A stretch of 64,000 bases of DNA from Hesseltinella vesiculosa (lineage: Eukaryota; Mucoromycota; Mucoromycetes; Mucorales; Cunninghamellaceae): assembly GCA_002104935.1 (NCBI GenBank), contig MCGT01000031.1:267324-331323 (forward strand). Direction: 5' to 3'. Position numbers and translations under genes: made by a program. Below, one piece after another: positions 33,968-46,200 of the stretch. Below the pieces are notes generated by a model that saw only the letters and a list, made by a program, of their open reading frames with translations, had not been told where the DNA came from and made no database searches. Position 1 is the stretch's first letter; each line of letters begins with the position of its first letter.

Positions 33968-34943
33968 TCAATTGCATGGGTTCTCAAGGTCACTGGAGGT
34001 GATTGGTTGTTTGATATTCATGTTTGCGTCAAGGACACCAAACTTGCCTTCGGCACCTCCCTTATAGGGTTCATCTGTGGCAGAGAAATAAAACAGGCTG
34101 ATGTCGTTCTTTTGCGCCCAGCAAAGAATGCCCTTGAGGTATTGGCGGCTATTGTCAGGTGATGCCTCGGCGGCTCCAAAGGCGGCTCCGCCCGATGGCC
34201 AACCTGTCTCTGTCACCACCACTTTCTTGCCCTTGGCATTGGATGACACCAGCTTGTAATGATCAATAAAGGTATTGACTGCCTTATCAATCGAAACTGC
34301 CTCCCAGTAAGGGAATGCGTTGCTAGAAAAAAAAAAAAGAAAGAGGCCGTCAGACCCAGCGCAGGGAAAACGGTCGGCTTACAATGAGATGAAATCCACG
34401 GCATCTACCACAGGAGGATCGATTTTGAAATACACTTCACTGGTAGTGACTGGGATATTGTGGGGGCTAGCCATTTGCTTGACAGCTTTGATATAGTTCA
34501 CCAGCGTGGGCACGTCGGTGTCGTTGCGATAGACAGCTTCGGAGCCAACAATGATGGCCTCAATGGCTTGGGTGTTTCCTTGCAAGATTTTCTTCAGAGC
34601 AGCAGATTCTCGTTCAAAGGTATCAGGTCGGTCAATCCACATGCCTAGAAACACCTTCATTCCAGTCTGTTGAGCTGCCTGCACCGTCAATTGCCCTAGG
34701 GCCAATAATAAAAAAGGGCTATTAGCTTCTTCCCCCCCCCCCCCCACATTTCTTTCTCCTACCTTGCTCACAAACAGATGTGGTGTAGCTTCTGACACGA
34801 CCAGTGTAGTTTTGAAGTCCTTTGAATAGTTGTGTATAATGCTCAATACCAGGACAGTTTCCTTGATCAATGCCAAAATTCAAGCCATAAAAGGGGGTGG
34901 TGGCGGCCACCAAAGGCAGAATAGCAAGACTTGTCCACTTCAT
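33968..34943 (-). CDS. Secreted GH17 glucan endo-1,3-beta-glucosidase (BGL2-like)
   Basis: A cell-wall beta-1,3-glucanase or transglucosidase. Three exons: 34943 to about 34764, about 34697-34380, and about 34325-33968. A signal peptide begins MKWTSLAILPLVAAT, and the mature part starts PFYGLNFGIDQGNCP, the family start. The proton donor region is AIIVGSEAVYRNDTD (Glu in the GxE pattern; Ser replaces the more usual Asn) and the nucleophile region is VVVTETGWPSGG. About 280 residues is normal for the Bgl2/Scw family. There is no GPI tail (the end is DLENPCN), so it is secreted or wall-bound. It is head-to-head with SRP9. Confidence 0.93.
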
Positions 34944-35220
34944 TTCTACAAAAGATAAAGGGGAAAAGGGAGAAAAGGAGAAACAGATTTTGACATTTTT
35001 TATAGCCCAAAAATTTCAAAGGCATGGGCATGTTTCTGTTTCTTGGCAACAGCTTCAATCATGGCAAATCAAGAAAGTCGATCGCTCTAAAAACAATCGC
35101 ACTGACAGCAAGCCAATCGCTTTTTTTTGGGCTTCCGCCACAGAAGCCTTCCCTCGCTTGCTGCCGCTTCCCCCTTTTTTTTTCTCCACTGTTTTTTTTT
35201 TCTTTTTTTGTTTGTAACCC

Positions 35221-35823
35221 ATGTACATTAATAACTGGGACGATTTTCAAAAGGCAGCCGAGGATATCTATACATCGTCTCCAGATACGGTAAAACAATC
35301 AACCCCATCAGCATCCAAAACTCACATTTTTTTTTTTCTCTTTCACATTTTTCATTGCCTGGCCCAAGACTCGATATGTGCATTCGTTCCATGGTGCTGA
35401 TGGTCAACTTGTACTGAAGGTGACAAACGATCAGACAGTAAGTGGTGTCTCTCACATTGTCATCATCACATAACGATACGTATAGCATACTTGCAGCGGT
35501 TGCGATGAAAAATGCACGTCATCGCCACATCTCACCCATCGTGTTCATCTTTTCTGACAGGTGGTGATGTACAAGACCGACCAGGCCAGCGACTTGAAAA
35601 AATTCATTGGTCTCAACACCCTTCTCATGTCACAAATGCAAAATCGCTCACTGGGTAAGGAAAAAGCCATCTAAAAGTGTTTGGTTGAGCCTTGAACTCT
35701 CATTTTTTGAATGCAGAACCTGAAGCCGTCAACACACCACCCGCTCAGCCTTCACCTCAGATACCCCAGGTGGCCAGTGCCAAATCCACCAACAAGAAAA
35801 AGAAGAAACGAGGAGGCAAATAA
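35221..35823 (+). CDS. SRP9: Signal recognition particle 9 kDa subunit (SRP9)
   Basis: SRP9 binds the Alu domain of SRP RNA with SRP14 and slows elongation during co-translational targeting to the ER. Four exons: 35221-35289, about 35369-35429, about 35561-35655 and about 35717-35823. The sequence reads NWDDFQKAAEDIYTSSPDT, TRYVHSFHGADGQLVLKVTN and VVMYKTDQASDLKKFIGL, matching the known SRP9 order (WEEF...AAE..Y, R.V.K, Y.VKVTD, YKTDQ..D.KK). The tail ends in a poly-lysine and RGGK stretch that probably contacts RNA. A total of about 109 residues is slightly longer than animal SRP9. Confidence 0.93.
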
Positions 35824-35981
35824 AGAGTGGTCTTCATTTGTTCCTACGTCAAGACGACCCCAATTTTAATAAACTTTTTTGAAAGAGGAAAGATGAGATG
35901 CCATGAAGGGGATTTGCTATTTTATTTCCAATAGACAAAAAAGTAGTTGTGTACTATGTACAGGGATGGAAAGAAAAGGAT

Positions 35982-36332
35982 TTATTGTTGGTAAGACCAG
36001 ACGTTCTTGAGGAAACCGTCTTGGGAAGCCAAACGGTTCAAGCAGTCGTCAGCTTCGGCTTCCTTGCGAACAAAACCACAGAGAGCATAGGTGGAGAAGG
36101 TGTTCAAGGCACGGCCTTCAGCATCGACATCGGAAATGTTGAGTTGGATGGAAGCATGGTCCTTGGCAGTGATCAAACGGTTGGTGGCCGAGCTAAAAAA
36201 AAAAAAAACAGAAAAAAAAAGCCGATGCGAGTCAATACGTGTAGCCGGTTATTTTCGAATGTCTCGAGTCAAGTCCACGTACCACTTGCGGGGGATGTAG
36301 AGGTCAACGAGTCTGCCTTCAGAGTTTTCCAT
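35982..36332 (-). CDS. RPS21: 40S ribosomal protein eS21 (RPS21)
   Basis: A small-subunit ribosomal protein. Two exons: [16 protein letters not shown] from 36332, then [19 protein letters not shown] to TAA 35982-35984. The intron (about 36,193-36,282 on the plus strand) interrupts the Cys codon. The internal motifs AKDHASIQ and [20 protein letters not shown] are diagnostic of eS21. Total length of about 87 residues matches the family. It is head-to-head with the lectin gene, 295 bases apart. Confidence 0.96.
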
Positions 36333-36627
36333 TGTTGTCGTGATAGAGCGAAAAGAGAAAGAAGAAAAAAAAAAGGAACAGCACCCGACAGCACTGGTCA
36401 AGTAAAGAAAAAAAAATTTGACTGACAAGCCACAAGCTGCAAAAAAATGGCGGTTGCCATGACGACAGCCCTGATTGGCTCCAGACAAGAGCGGACAATA
36501 CCGCTGCCGTTTTAGGAAACCACAGTTGCTTTTCAACGTGTTCCATAGACGTCTTTTTTTCATCTTTCATCTTTTTCAACCACTTGGGTCGCTTGCTCGA
36601 GTCTCCATTTTACAAAAAAATATCACC

Positions 36628-38172
36628 ATGTTGAAAGCCTTGCTTCTTGTTGGTTTGATAATTGTGTCCACTGTTTGGGCACAGTCCACTGTTATCTTGC
36701 GCACCCATTCCATCTCGATGCCTTATATTGGTAAACAACAACCTCAATGCCCCCTTTATTTCGTCATCATGCCATTTCTTTTCTCTCCAAACTATTTCGC
36801 GTATTGTAGACTTACTTTTTTTTATTTTATTTTATTGCTCTTTACTCTGTGACTAGATGACGAGCTTCAAAATCGTTGGTTCGATTTTGGTGGCGACACC
36901 ATCATTAATACCAACCGTCATATCCGTTTGACCAGCACACGTCAATCCCAACAAGGCTATCTCTGGTCTCGTCTTGTAAGTGCTCATTTCATGTATTAAA
37001 AAGAAGAGAAAGGGCCACATTCGCGTTTTGTAGACAGGGGGGGTGACCTTCTGTTTCGACGTGTAATGAGGGTCGTATTTTTTTTTTTTTGGAAGCCAGG
37101 AAACTCATCCTGTTGTTTTGTTATTAGCCAATTACTGCTTCCGATTTTGAAATCGAATTTGAATTCAAGGTGGGTGGCTCCACTGGTCATTTGTTTGGTG
37201 ATGGGTTTGCCAGTAAGTGTCCTATGTCAAGAACGAACCGCATGCCCGTGCCTGACCGAGAACAAACATCTCCTTTTTTTCCCCATAGTGTGGTTGACCA
37301 AGGATAGAATCATGGAAGGAACTGTGTTTGGCTCCAAGGACAGATTCGACGGTCTTGGTCTCTTTTTCGACACGTATGACAATGAGCGCGCTCATGTAAG
37401 TCAAGCTGTCGATCATTTCACGAGTGACTGACCACTGTTTTTGTTATGACAGAGACACAGCTTCCCTTACATCAGCTCCATGTTAGGTGATGGCCATACC
37501 TCGTATGAAAACGACAAGGATGGTCGAACCACCGAATTGGCTGGCTGCGAAGCTGACTTTCGTGAACGCTCTGTGCCCACGCGTGCCAGATTGACTTACC
37601 ACAAGGACAACCTTTTGAAATTCGAAGTGCAATGGCGTGAAGAAGACACCTGGGATGAATGCTTCAAGGTAAATTGCGATGTTAGTTCTTTGCATTTTCA
37701 CCCCAAAACGTCGGGTTTTAAAAATTAGGCTCTCAACGTCGATTTGCCCAGCCAAACTTACCTTGGCTTCACCTCCCACACCGGCGATTTGACTGGTAAA
37801 GACCCAAACGAAACGGTCAAGCGTGATCCTGACCGTCCTCTCTCTATTGCATAGACAACCATGATATCATCTCTGTCACGACCAAATCTATCCCTCCTAT
37901 CCCCAAGGAAGCCAGACCTGTAAGAAATTAAAAACAGAGAGAGGGGGTGGTATCATTTCCTTTTATTATTTTGATGTTCATGGGCGATGGCTGACTGATA
38001 TCTGTCTTTTCTCTAGGAACCTGCCCCTTCAAAGAAGAGCAAGAAGAAGTCGTCGAGTGGAGGCGGCTTCATGTCGTTCTTGATCAAGATCGTGCTTGCT
38101 GCAGGTTTGGTTGGTGTTTTGTTTGTTGGCTATCGCATGTATGACAAGAGCAGCCAAATGAAGCGCTTTTAA
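36628..38172 (+). CDS. L-type lectin cargo receptor (VIP36/ERGIC-53-like)
   Basis: A type I membrane lectin that probably binds high-mannose glycoproteins and cycles between ER and Golgi. Eight or so exons join by GT-AG introns. The signal peptide is LKALLLVGLIIVSTVWAQS. The luminal lectin domain shows RWFDFGGDTIINTN, ASDFEIEFEFKVGG, HLFGDGFAMWLT, DRFDGLGLFFDTYDNE and the Cys pair in ELAGCEADF and WDECFKALNVD; the DTYDNE loop carries the Ca2+ and sugar ligands. After a basic Ser/Lys hinge (SKKSKKKSSS) comes one membrane span (FLIKIVLAAGLVGVLFVG) and a short tail YRMYDKSSQMKRF, whose last residues could act as an export signal. No long coiled coil is present, so it is closer to VIP36 than to ERGIC-53 itself. 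Confidence 0.92.
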
Positions 38173-38302
38173 GCAAATGCAGGATATATAAAAAAATAAA
38201 ATAAAGGAAAAACAAACTATAGGAGAGCTGGCGGCAGTGAGGTAAAAGAAAGAGAGGACGTTGGAGGAGAGGAGGGAATGCCGGGAATGGTATCAGGGGC
38301 GT

Positions 38303-38785
38303 TTAAGGAAACATGCAAGTGATGCATTGCGATCGTTCTACGGGTGTCGAGTAGCTATGAAGAAAAAGGTGAGTGTTTCTGTAGTCATCATTGTGAACAA
38401 GGAGAGCAATGGAGACTTACTCCATGATGCTACAAGCCGAACAATACAGGCCATTGCAAGAGAGGCAAGGTTGAAGGCATTCGTGACAAAACTTATGTTC
38501 GCAAAAAGGGCAGCGGCTGCCCATGTCATTCATAAGTCGGCTGCATTGATGACAAGCAGGCTTGTCATTGTTGATCGGGGCAGGAGCTGCTGATTGCTGT
38601 CGAGCAGCAAGCATCATCTTCGCAAATGTGGCTTGAGCTATTGAGTAAAAGTCAATGTAAGGTCAAAGGAAACCGAGAGTCCACCTGATTGTACCCGTTT
38701 GCTGTTTCTGGACGTCGTCCTGCTTTTGCTTTTGTCTAAGCACATTGACAAGTTCATGGTCTTCTACGGATCGTTGCCGTTTCAT
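38303..38785 (-). CDS. Siva-type cysteine-rich zinc-finger protein
   Basis: Three exons: MKRQRSVEDHELVNVLRQKQ from 38785; a middle exon with the Cys-rich core; and YSTPVERSQCITCMFP to TAA 38303-38305. The core reads CHQCSRLMNDMGSRCPFC, then HKFCHECLQPCLSCNGLYCS and ACSIMD. This order of CxxC pairs with a final CxxC matches the C-terminal zinc-binding part of the Siva/CD27BP family. In animals Siva takes part in apoptosis signalling; its role in fungi is unknown. The N-terminal part of animal Siva is not evident; a further upstream exon around 38,880-38,960 is possible but unproven. The gene converges with the lectin gene, 130 bases apart. Confidence 0.72.
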
Positions 38786-39258
38786 AACGTTGTCACCTAG
38801 CGTAAGATGCGTCGGAATGACCAATGGTAAAAAAAAAAAAAAAGAGAATGAAGCTGGACGGAAGGCTGGCTTTTTTTTTATTCTGGTCGAACGCGCTGGC
38901 GGAGCAACTCTTTTCTACGCTTCGCAGGGGCTCTGCATCTGCTCTTCCATTCTTCAGGGCGATGCGTCGATTCAATATGGATTTTTTATTTGGTATAGGC
39001 CTTTACGATACCTTCACAACAGACCCAAAGCAGAAGCTGTAAGACAAAGCAGAAGACAATTCTACTGCTGCTCGACATGACCAATACAGACGCCAATGTC
39101 GATTTTCCAAATGCGTGCCGGCACCAAACTTCCTCGCTGTCTTTTTTTTTTTTTTTTTTTTCCCAGACACTCTTCAGGCTGGCAGTGGAAGAAAGAAGGC
39201 AAAGGCGAAGAGGACTTCTTTTTTTATTTCTTCTTCTTTAGGTGCACTTAAAAATCTG

Positions 39259-42200
39259 CTAAAAACAGTCTTCGTTGGAGAACCTGTGTAGTTTGGCGAC
39301 AGCGTCATCCATGTCTTTTTGGGCTTTTTTGCGCATGTAAAAGATTGGACAGTCGTTGTTGGAGCAAATAACATCTTGATGCAGCGATTCCTGGCAACGT
39401 TGGCATTGGGTCCAAAGACGCGAGAATTTCACCTCCAGCTCACTCACAGCGTCCACCTTGTGCGCAGAATGAACAGAAAGAACGTGAGCGCTCTGAACTT
39501 TCAATCTCCTGCATATTTCTTTCTTTCATTGAGCTTGTGCTTACGTTTTTTTTGTAAAGTTCGGCTAAGCGAGGATGGCAATGTACACACACAGCAGAGT
39601 TGTCTAAAAAATGGAAAAGAGGACTGTCAGTCGTATAGAAGAGGAAAGGCAGGAAGAAGTACGTACTGCCTCGAGGCAAAGGCGATTTGCAGCCGAGACA
39701 GGTGGCTGATTTGATAGCAAACTTCATCAGCCCGCCGACTGTTGGGGTGGCAATGTTCACAGTTCTCGTATGCGCACCATTCACTTTTTTTTAAAAAAAT
39801 AAATAAATAGAAAAAAAGTGCATTCAGTAAAAAGGCAAAGAAAAAAGGGAGCTTACATAGCGACTCGGCGGCCTTTTCACCCAAGACAGGCTCCATGATA
39901 CGCATCAGGGGCTTGGATAACTGATTTTCCAGGTAGTAGCGTGTGTCGATGGGAATACTGTTGTCCAGCACATAGAGAGGGTCTTCTGAGCGTTCATAAG
40001 CCGGTGTGTTGTTGGTGCCTTTGACAATCACATAGGCGACACGGTCACCAAGAGAAGGAGCAGACCCAGGATCACGCTTGCGCATGCGCTCGGCCAATTC
40101 CACGTGTGCCTGTTTCGCGGCATAATCCGATTTGCTGAGTGCTTTTGTAATCACCAACTGCGACAGATCCACCTTGTTTTGTAACAGATCCGAAATCGTT
40201 TCCTTGATGAAACTTTATGAAAAAGAGAAAAAAATGGGTCAGTCTACCCGCTCACAGGCCATTTGCTATTTGTTTCTCGTTTACTATTGCACGCCTTCGA
40301 CGTCTCGATCGATTAACAGCTTGTTCAAGCAGTTTTGAATCACATTCGACACCAAACGGCAGTTATCACGCCGCACCGTCTAACGCAAAGTAAAACAAAA
40401 GTGGAAGAAAGGAGTGAGCGGATTTTTGGGAGAACATACCGTATCTTTTTAAGCTTACTTCAATACCCTTCGCGTCAAGCTTATCATACTTGTCAGGACG
40501 GGTCCAGTACAACCCAGCATAACGCTTTTTGCTAATCAACAGATAGGGAAAGTACACCTTTTCAAAGTCCAAGTTGATTGGCCGGATGAACTGTTCTGTC
40601 ACCAGTTTGGCCCCTTCTTGACCTGTGAAACGAGAAGGAAAAAAAAATCAGCCCAGGGTGAGCTTTTTAAATAGAATGGCAACGAACCTAATTTCATCGC
40701 TTCTTCCAAAGTGTCCACACCAAATTTGATCATTACCGAATCGGTATCACCATAAATGACCTTGGCATCATTCTTGTACCCATTCTTGATGGTGAAATGC
40801 TCCTCAACGGTCTGAAAAACAAACTCAATGTGAGGAGCTGGTTCAATGAGATTTTTGTAAAAAGCGGGAGCTTACCTCTCTTGTCTTCATAATCATTTCA
40901 CGGCCATACGCAGTAACGCTGGAGGAGATTTGCAGACATGGCAGTTTACCGACGGTGGCACCGGTAAAACCATAGACCGAGTTGGCACTGATCTTCAAAG
41001 CCAGTTGACGACCATCCAACACAGCCCGCTTGAAAGGATCAGTTTCCTTCTTGAGGTCGTTCTTGGCGCGTTTACGAGCTGACAAGAGATCAGAAAGAAT
41101 TTGAGGCAGCAGGCCTTTGCGACGACTGGATTTGACAAAAAGATCTACGAAAGGAAAAAGAAGGTCCGTTGTGAGTCACACATCATTTTTTGACATTGAG
41201 CAGGTGAATCGGTACCATTGTCAGGGGTCACAATATAGTCTTCATCCTTGACAAGGCCAAGTTGTTGAACGGTTTGTGGTGTCAGAAGAGTGGTGTAGCA
41301 GAGGTTATGAGCTTGCATGATGGACGGGTACAAGGATGTGAAATCGAGAGTGGCAATGGGTGTGTCGTAGTAACCTTTGACAGGGTCAATGACTGTGGCC
41401 CCTTCATATTGTTCGTCCGTCACTAGAAAAAAAAATCAGCTAGATCATCTCCATTTGTCTCGTTGCTAACTACCTTCGGATTTGACAACAGGGATAATAA
41501 AGTCTTCTTCCAGGGCACGTCGGTACAATTGGGAAATGACTTTGACTTGCTGACCCCGTACAAGGATATAATTGAATGGTACTCCGGTGACACGTGCCAT
41601 TTCGGTATAGTTGAACAGAAGCATAAGTTTTTCCAGTAGCCGCAGCGGGAGGAAAGAATCCTGCAAGGCACAACAAGTCAGTGCCTTTTCATTTTCGCGC
41701 TTTGCCTTGTTCTTACCTTTAAACAGTACACAGCCAGACGACGACGGGTTTCGGCATTACCGTTTTGCAATTCAGTAATGATTGAGTGGTGGACATCTTC
41801 TTTTTGTTCGCCTAAAAATAAGACCCAGAAAAGGTGTGAGACAGCTAAAACGAGTAGGAAAAAAACTTTACCAAGAAAGTGAGCAGATACCGAGTTCAAG
41901 GTATAAGAACGAAGCTTGTAATCACGTTGCACGGCTTGATAAAGGTCCAACTGCAGACGACCTTCTAGGTTGATATTCTTGTTTTCGCGGGTACCAAAGG
42001 CTTTGGAAGAGAAAGTGAAGTTGCGGGCTTCCGTCCGTGTTCCTATTTTTAAAAAAAAAGCCAAAGGTGAGTGGGTGTCCTGCAGAACTGTGCGTCCATT
42101 TAACCTTTGACTCTTCCCAGAAAGGGAAAATCATTCACTTTAAGATGTTTGGCTCGGTCCAGCAGATAGGGGAAATCAAAGTTGGTGGTGTTGTAGCCAA

Positions 42201-43707
42201 TGACAACGTCAGGATCAGTCTCAACAAAGAATTGAGACCATTTTTGCAAGAGTTCACGTTCGTCATAAAATGCTCGGACGTCCGTGCCAACAATGGGTGC
42301 ACAGTCATTCAGAGTAAACACGTTTCGAATGTATGGATTGGCTTCGCCTAAGTGCGTATAAAGAGTGGAATTGCATCAGTACCTTGATGATGACAGGAAG
42401 ACTGTCTCCTTCTTACCTTGGATTTTGACCACCGAGGCGATTTGAATGACAGGGTCTTGGTCTGCTTCAGGAAAGACACCTTTACGACCAGCACATTCAA
42501 TATCGAAACTGAGAATACGCAGAGGAGCAACGTCGGACCATTCACCTTCAGGAGCATGGCTGATAAATTTGTCGTAACTAGGAAAAAGAGAGTGTGGGCA
42601 AAGGGGCTGCGGAACCGCGGTTGGTTTTCTTTTTTACCTTGTCACAACTTCATATTGTGCATGAGAATCTTTGGTAGGTCGATGTGTATAGGTGCCGGCA
42701 GGAAGCTCGATCCAGTTGCACCCCGTAACGTGGCAATCAATCATGAAGCGAAGAACATAGGCCAGATTGCTTTCGTATGTGGTGTCGGCTGAGTAACGGC
42801 GGTTCAAGGAGGGGAACATCACGCCGTCTTCGATCTTGACCTTGACTTTGGAAATGCTTCTTGGGTCAAACACGGTGACTTTGACAAACGGCGACTTGGC
42901 TTCGCCTCGGTATCCATATAAGCTTTGCTTCATGACCAATTCGACGCTGCTGATCATGTTTTGATCTCCCAGAGCAGACTAATATTAATCATACAATCAA
43001 ACGAGGTGAGCGTCACGTGCGCCAAAGGCTGACCAACCGATTGCGTTTGCTTACTGAGAGTGCTTGTTTAACACTGGGCATATCCGCTTTTTTGAGGCCA
43101 TTGGGTGCAGCAAAGTAAAAGTAGGGCAAAAAGTCTTCCACATGGCAAGTGACACTGTTGCCATTCTATTCAAGATAATAAAAAGGTTGTTGAAGATCAC
43201 TTGACATCAAAGCAGAGATGCTTACCCGAGTGACACCAAAGAAGCGAATGACAGGTCGCTTTGTTCGGTAGTTAATGTATTCATCTATTTCAATTTGCTG
43301 AAACACTACAAAATAAGCGAAAGAGAGAGGGTGTTGGTCAATCGTGCCAAGTGTCAGGGCGAGATTTTCCTTTCTTCGTTTTTTTTTTCTTTACCAAGTG
43401 GATCTTTTGCAGGGTCAAGTGTAGGTGCAGCCGATCGTTTCCAAACAACTAGAACATTCACATGACGAGAACAAAAAGAAATTAAAAGTTAACACAAACT
43501 ATGCAGATAAATTAAAAGGACAGGATGCGTGGTTTTACCTTTCGAATCGACGTCCATGGTGTCTTCCAAGATCTTCAGTTCTTCTTCAAATGATGAACTG
43601 GCTACATCTTTATTTTCGACCTTGCGCTTTTTAGCACTGGCTGTGGGATCATAGGGCTCGGATGATATCGTAATGTCATCCTCTCTTGGGCGACTGGATG
43701 CAGGCAT
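39259..43707 (-). CDS. POL3: DNA polymerase delta catalytic subunit
   Basis: The main lagging-strand replicative polymerase, with proofreading exonuclease. It is spread over about 18 short exons from ATG 43707 to TAG 39259. The N-terminus carries a basic SAKKRKVEN nuclear signal. Exonuclease motifs include the Exo [20 protein letters not shown] region near 42,460-42,510, [18 protein letters not shown] (Exo II) and [18 protein letters not shown] (Exo III). Polymerase motif A is [15 protein letters not shown], motif B is [14 protein letters not shown], and motif C is [14 protein letters not shown] (about 40,730-40,770). The C-terminus has two cysteine modules, CLGC...CVHC (CysA) and CQRC...C...C (CysB), ending in [12 protein letters not shown] as in other Pol3 proteins; CysB binds a 4Fe-4S cluster in yeast. 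All catalytic Asp residues are present. Confidence 0.96.
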
Positions 43708-44164
43708 GATCGTGTTTAAAAAAAAAGTTGGCAAAGGAAAGAGGAAACGCGGCGCCACTCGATTTTTTTTCTTTCATTTTTTTTTTCCTGACGCGGGAGG
43801 TAGCCAATGAACGCTCGTCGCTGCGCATTGCATATCTTTTGGCTCCTCACTTCATTGATGTCCATTTGCTTTGATCGCAGTTGACCACAGAGGCTGGTAT
43901 TCCCTTGGTGGAGAAAAACGGAATTGGACCTACAACCATCAGGTCTTTAGAATCGTCATCCAATGGCCACCAAGCCTGTCAAAGGCCACTAGGCCAAGGC
44001 TCGCGCCCCAAGCGGATAGAACAAAAAAAGGCGGGCGACACGGACTATGAAATACGTTTTTGACTAAGCCTTTTTTTAAGGAGCCAAGAGCAAGTGTTTG
44101 TCAGGTCTCCTAGCTTATTGCTCGGCCGTCTGAAAGACTTGTAATTTTAATCAAAGTCAATTCT
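43708..44164. other. 5' flank of the polymerase delta gene
   Basis: Intergenic DNA with no recognised gene. It includes GGACGCG/ACGCGG-like boxes near 43,750 and 43,793 (GACGCGGG), which resemble MluI cell-cycle box (ACGCG) elements of replication genes. This is tentative. Confidence 0.3.
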
Positions 44165-44375
44165 CGTCATTTTAAACCCGTTTGCAAAATTTGATGTAGG
44201 TCCATTAGGAACAATTTTGCGCAGTGATTTTTGATCAGATGGCCTGGGGATCCCCTGGGGAAAATGGTCAGTTTTTTATTTTTTTTAGCTGGTGGTTCGG
44301 AGATGTCAAAACGAAAGTGATCAAAAGTTAGCTGAGCGATCTTCTCCAATCGACATGAATTTTTCAGTATCATCG
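44165..44375 (-). repeat. Dispersed repeat family, copy C
   Basis: In reverse orientation it aligns with copies A and E: GTCGATTGGAGAAGATCGC, TCAGCTAACTTTTGATCAC, TTTCGTTTTGACA, CAGCTAAAAAAAAT, and CCCCAGGCCATCTGATCAAA. It is one of the best-preserved members. Confidence 0.65.
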
Positions 44376-45177
44376 TGATTTATCGTTTTGTGAATTTTTA
44401 CTGTCTTTCACATCGATCTAACAACTTGAAAATGCTCCACAGCAACTTCTACTTTTTTTTTAAAACGAAAAAAAAACAGTGTAATAATGTCCGACGTTGC
44501 AAGGCGTGCAGATCCCACGTCATGCTTTTTTTTTTTTTGGTTTTTTTTTTTTCATCCAACTTTTTTTTTTCTATAAGTAGTGCTGATGCCAATGCCATAT
44601 GGTACGTAAGATTTGCATACACTAAAATAATAAGAAGAAAGTTGACGTATCATTGTTTGATTTATTCAAGAGTTGATTGACGAGAACATCCACTTGTGTC
44701 TTGGCATCTGAAAATCGTTCCTGCAAGCACGGCGCAAAACTTTGGTTTTTCTGTGTCCTGGATCAGCGCATTCGTAGATACTTGCTGTTGCAGCCACCTA
44801 GATCTATCCCGATAAATGTCCTTGTATTGCCAAAGGTGGAGCTGTCCTTCCACTCACGGAATAGGCCTATGCAACTTGGAGATCCATGTTCCATAAGCTG
44901 CGAATGGTGAAAAACTCAGCTGTGAACGTGCAGTTAGAAGTGCAACTCGCCATCAACTTCACCGACCCATTTGCCCCCTTTTGCAAGGCTTCGCGTTTAT
45001 GAACATTGCTTTTGTCTGGTGAAACGAAAAAAACAGGACAGACCAGACACCTCCCATCAATGATGACATGAATGTAGTGATGACTAAACGGAAGCAATGA
45101 AACCGCTCATAATGAAAGTATTGCAGAGAAAAAGCGGCCGGTGAAAGCATTGGTAAAAGGTTAGGTAAATTCGAGCC
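44376..45177. other. Repeat-rich region, no gene recognised
   Basis: AT-rich DNA with T10-T12 runs. Short open frames on both strands are not supported by motifs. Confidence 0.4.
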
Positions 45178-45342
45178 ATCCACCAAATGGTCGCCTTGGT
45201 AAATTTTGGAAATTCAAAAGGTGGCCCTGGGTCAACTTCATTGACCAAGGAGTCACCAATGTGTCCCACGTGTGACAATGGTGAACCTTGAAAAAATTCA
45301 CCAGGGGGCCACCAACGTTTTACCAAGGTGACGTACACTTTC
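45178..45342. repeat. Possible small inverted-repeat element (MITE-like)
   Basis: The left edge reads GTCGCCTTGGTAAA and the right edge is its near reverse complement, TTTACCAAGGTGAC. Further matching pairs lie inside (GGTGGCCC with GGGGGCCACC, and TTGACCAAGG within). The element is about 165 bases and has no coding capacity. Confidence 0.45.
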
Positions 45343-45589
45343 CCCGTGGCGTTATTTTTTTCCCTGTGCATTCCATCTATATTTGCATCCTCATCTAGTA
45401 ACAAAGTTCAAAATGTATGATGAAGTTTTTGTCTGTAACAAGATAGCTGCACACAAATGAAAAGGAAGAACACAGTAGACTGGAACGAAAACCCCACAAG
45501 CTAAACATCATCTTTCTCCTTGTCGATGGACACCGACGTATCAAGCACAGCCATGAAAGAGGAATAGTTCAGCAAGTAGTGATCATATA

Positions 45590-46200
45590 GAAAAAAGTCG
45601 TGTGTGTTCTGGACAAGCAAGCCCACAACATACGGGATACTTCCCATTGGCTGATGGCGACGTCCTTTTTTTTATTTTTATTTTTCATTACATAACATAG
45701 ACCTTGCGACAATGCTTGGGCTAGAAATTAGAAGCAAAACTGACCGGCTCCAACGCGTTTTTGTAATATTGTGGTCATCGATTTTTATTTTTTTAACACG
45801 TGTGCATTTGCATTTCCACAAAACTGGAAGTGCACGGATGATCACGCCACAATAAAATAAACTTCCTATTGTTTGACAGCGGCGCTTCATTTTTTTTTCA
45901 AAAGACCCCACAGTAAAACGAGGTATCCGTTCGAATTTTGATAGCAAAAGGATCCATATTCATACATTTTTGTGTTGTATAAGTACCATTCATGCAGCTT
46001 TCCTTCAAATGACACCCTGGAAATTTAATACGCACGGTCGATCACCCCGCAAAGCAATGGAAGGCCTCCCATTGGACGAGGCAACGGCGTTTTATTAATT
46101 TTTTTTTCTATTGGAAAAAAGGGCACCGCGACAAAAGTGTGAAAGCCGTTAGAATTTGGAAGTAAAAATGATATGTTTCCGCGCATGTTTTATGTTCCTC
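45590..46200. repeat. Strongly diverged tandem repeat, about three units of roughly 210 bases
   Basis: Three similar blocks follow each other. Each has a CCCATTGG- or CCTATTG-type segment, a GGCGACG/AGCGGCG/AACGGCG segment and a long T run, then an A-rich part with AAATTAGAAGCAAAA-, GAATTTTGATAGCAAAA- or GAATTTGGAAGTAAAA-like sequence. The block starts are near 45,641, 45,865 and 46,068. Identity is low, so the array is old. Confidence 0.4.

Noticed and set aside
45501..45647. A minus-strand open frame with protein-like texture (MGSIPYVVGLLVQNTHDFF...)
   Set aside because: It overlaps the diverged tandem repeat, has no upstream exon or motif, and is only 48 codons long.
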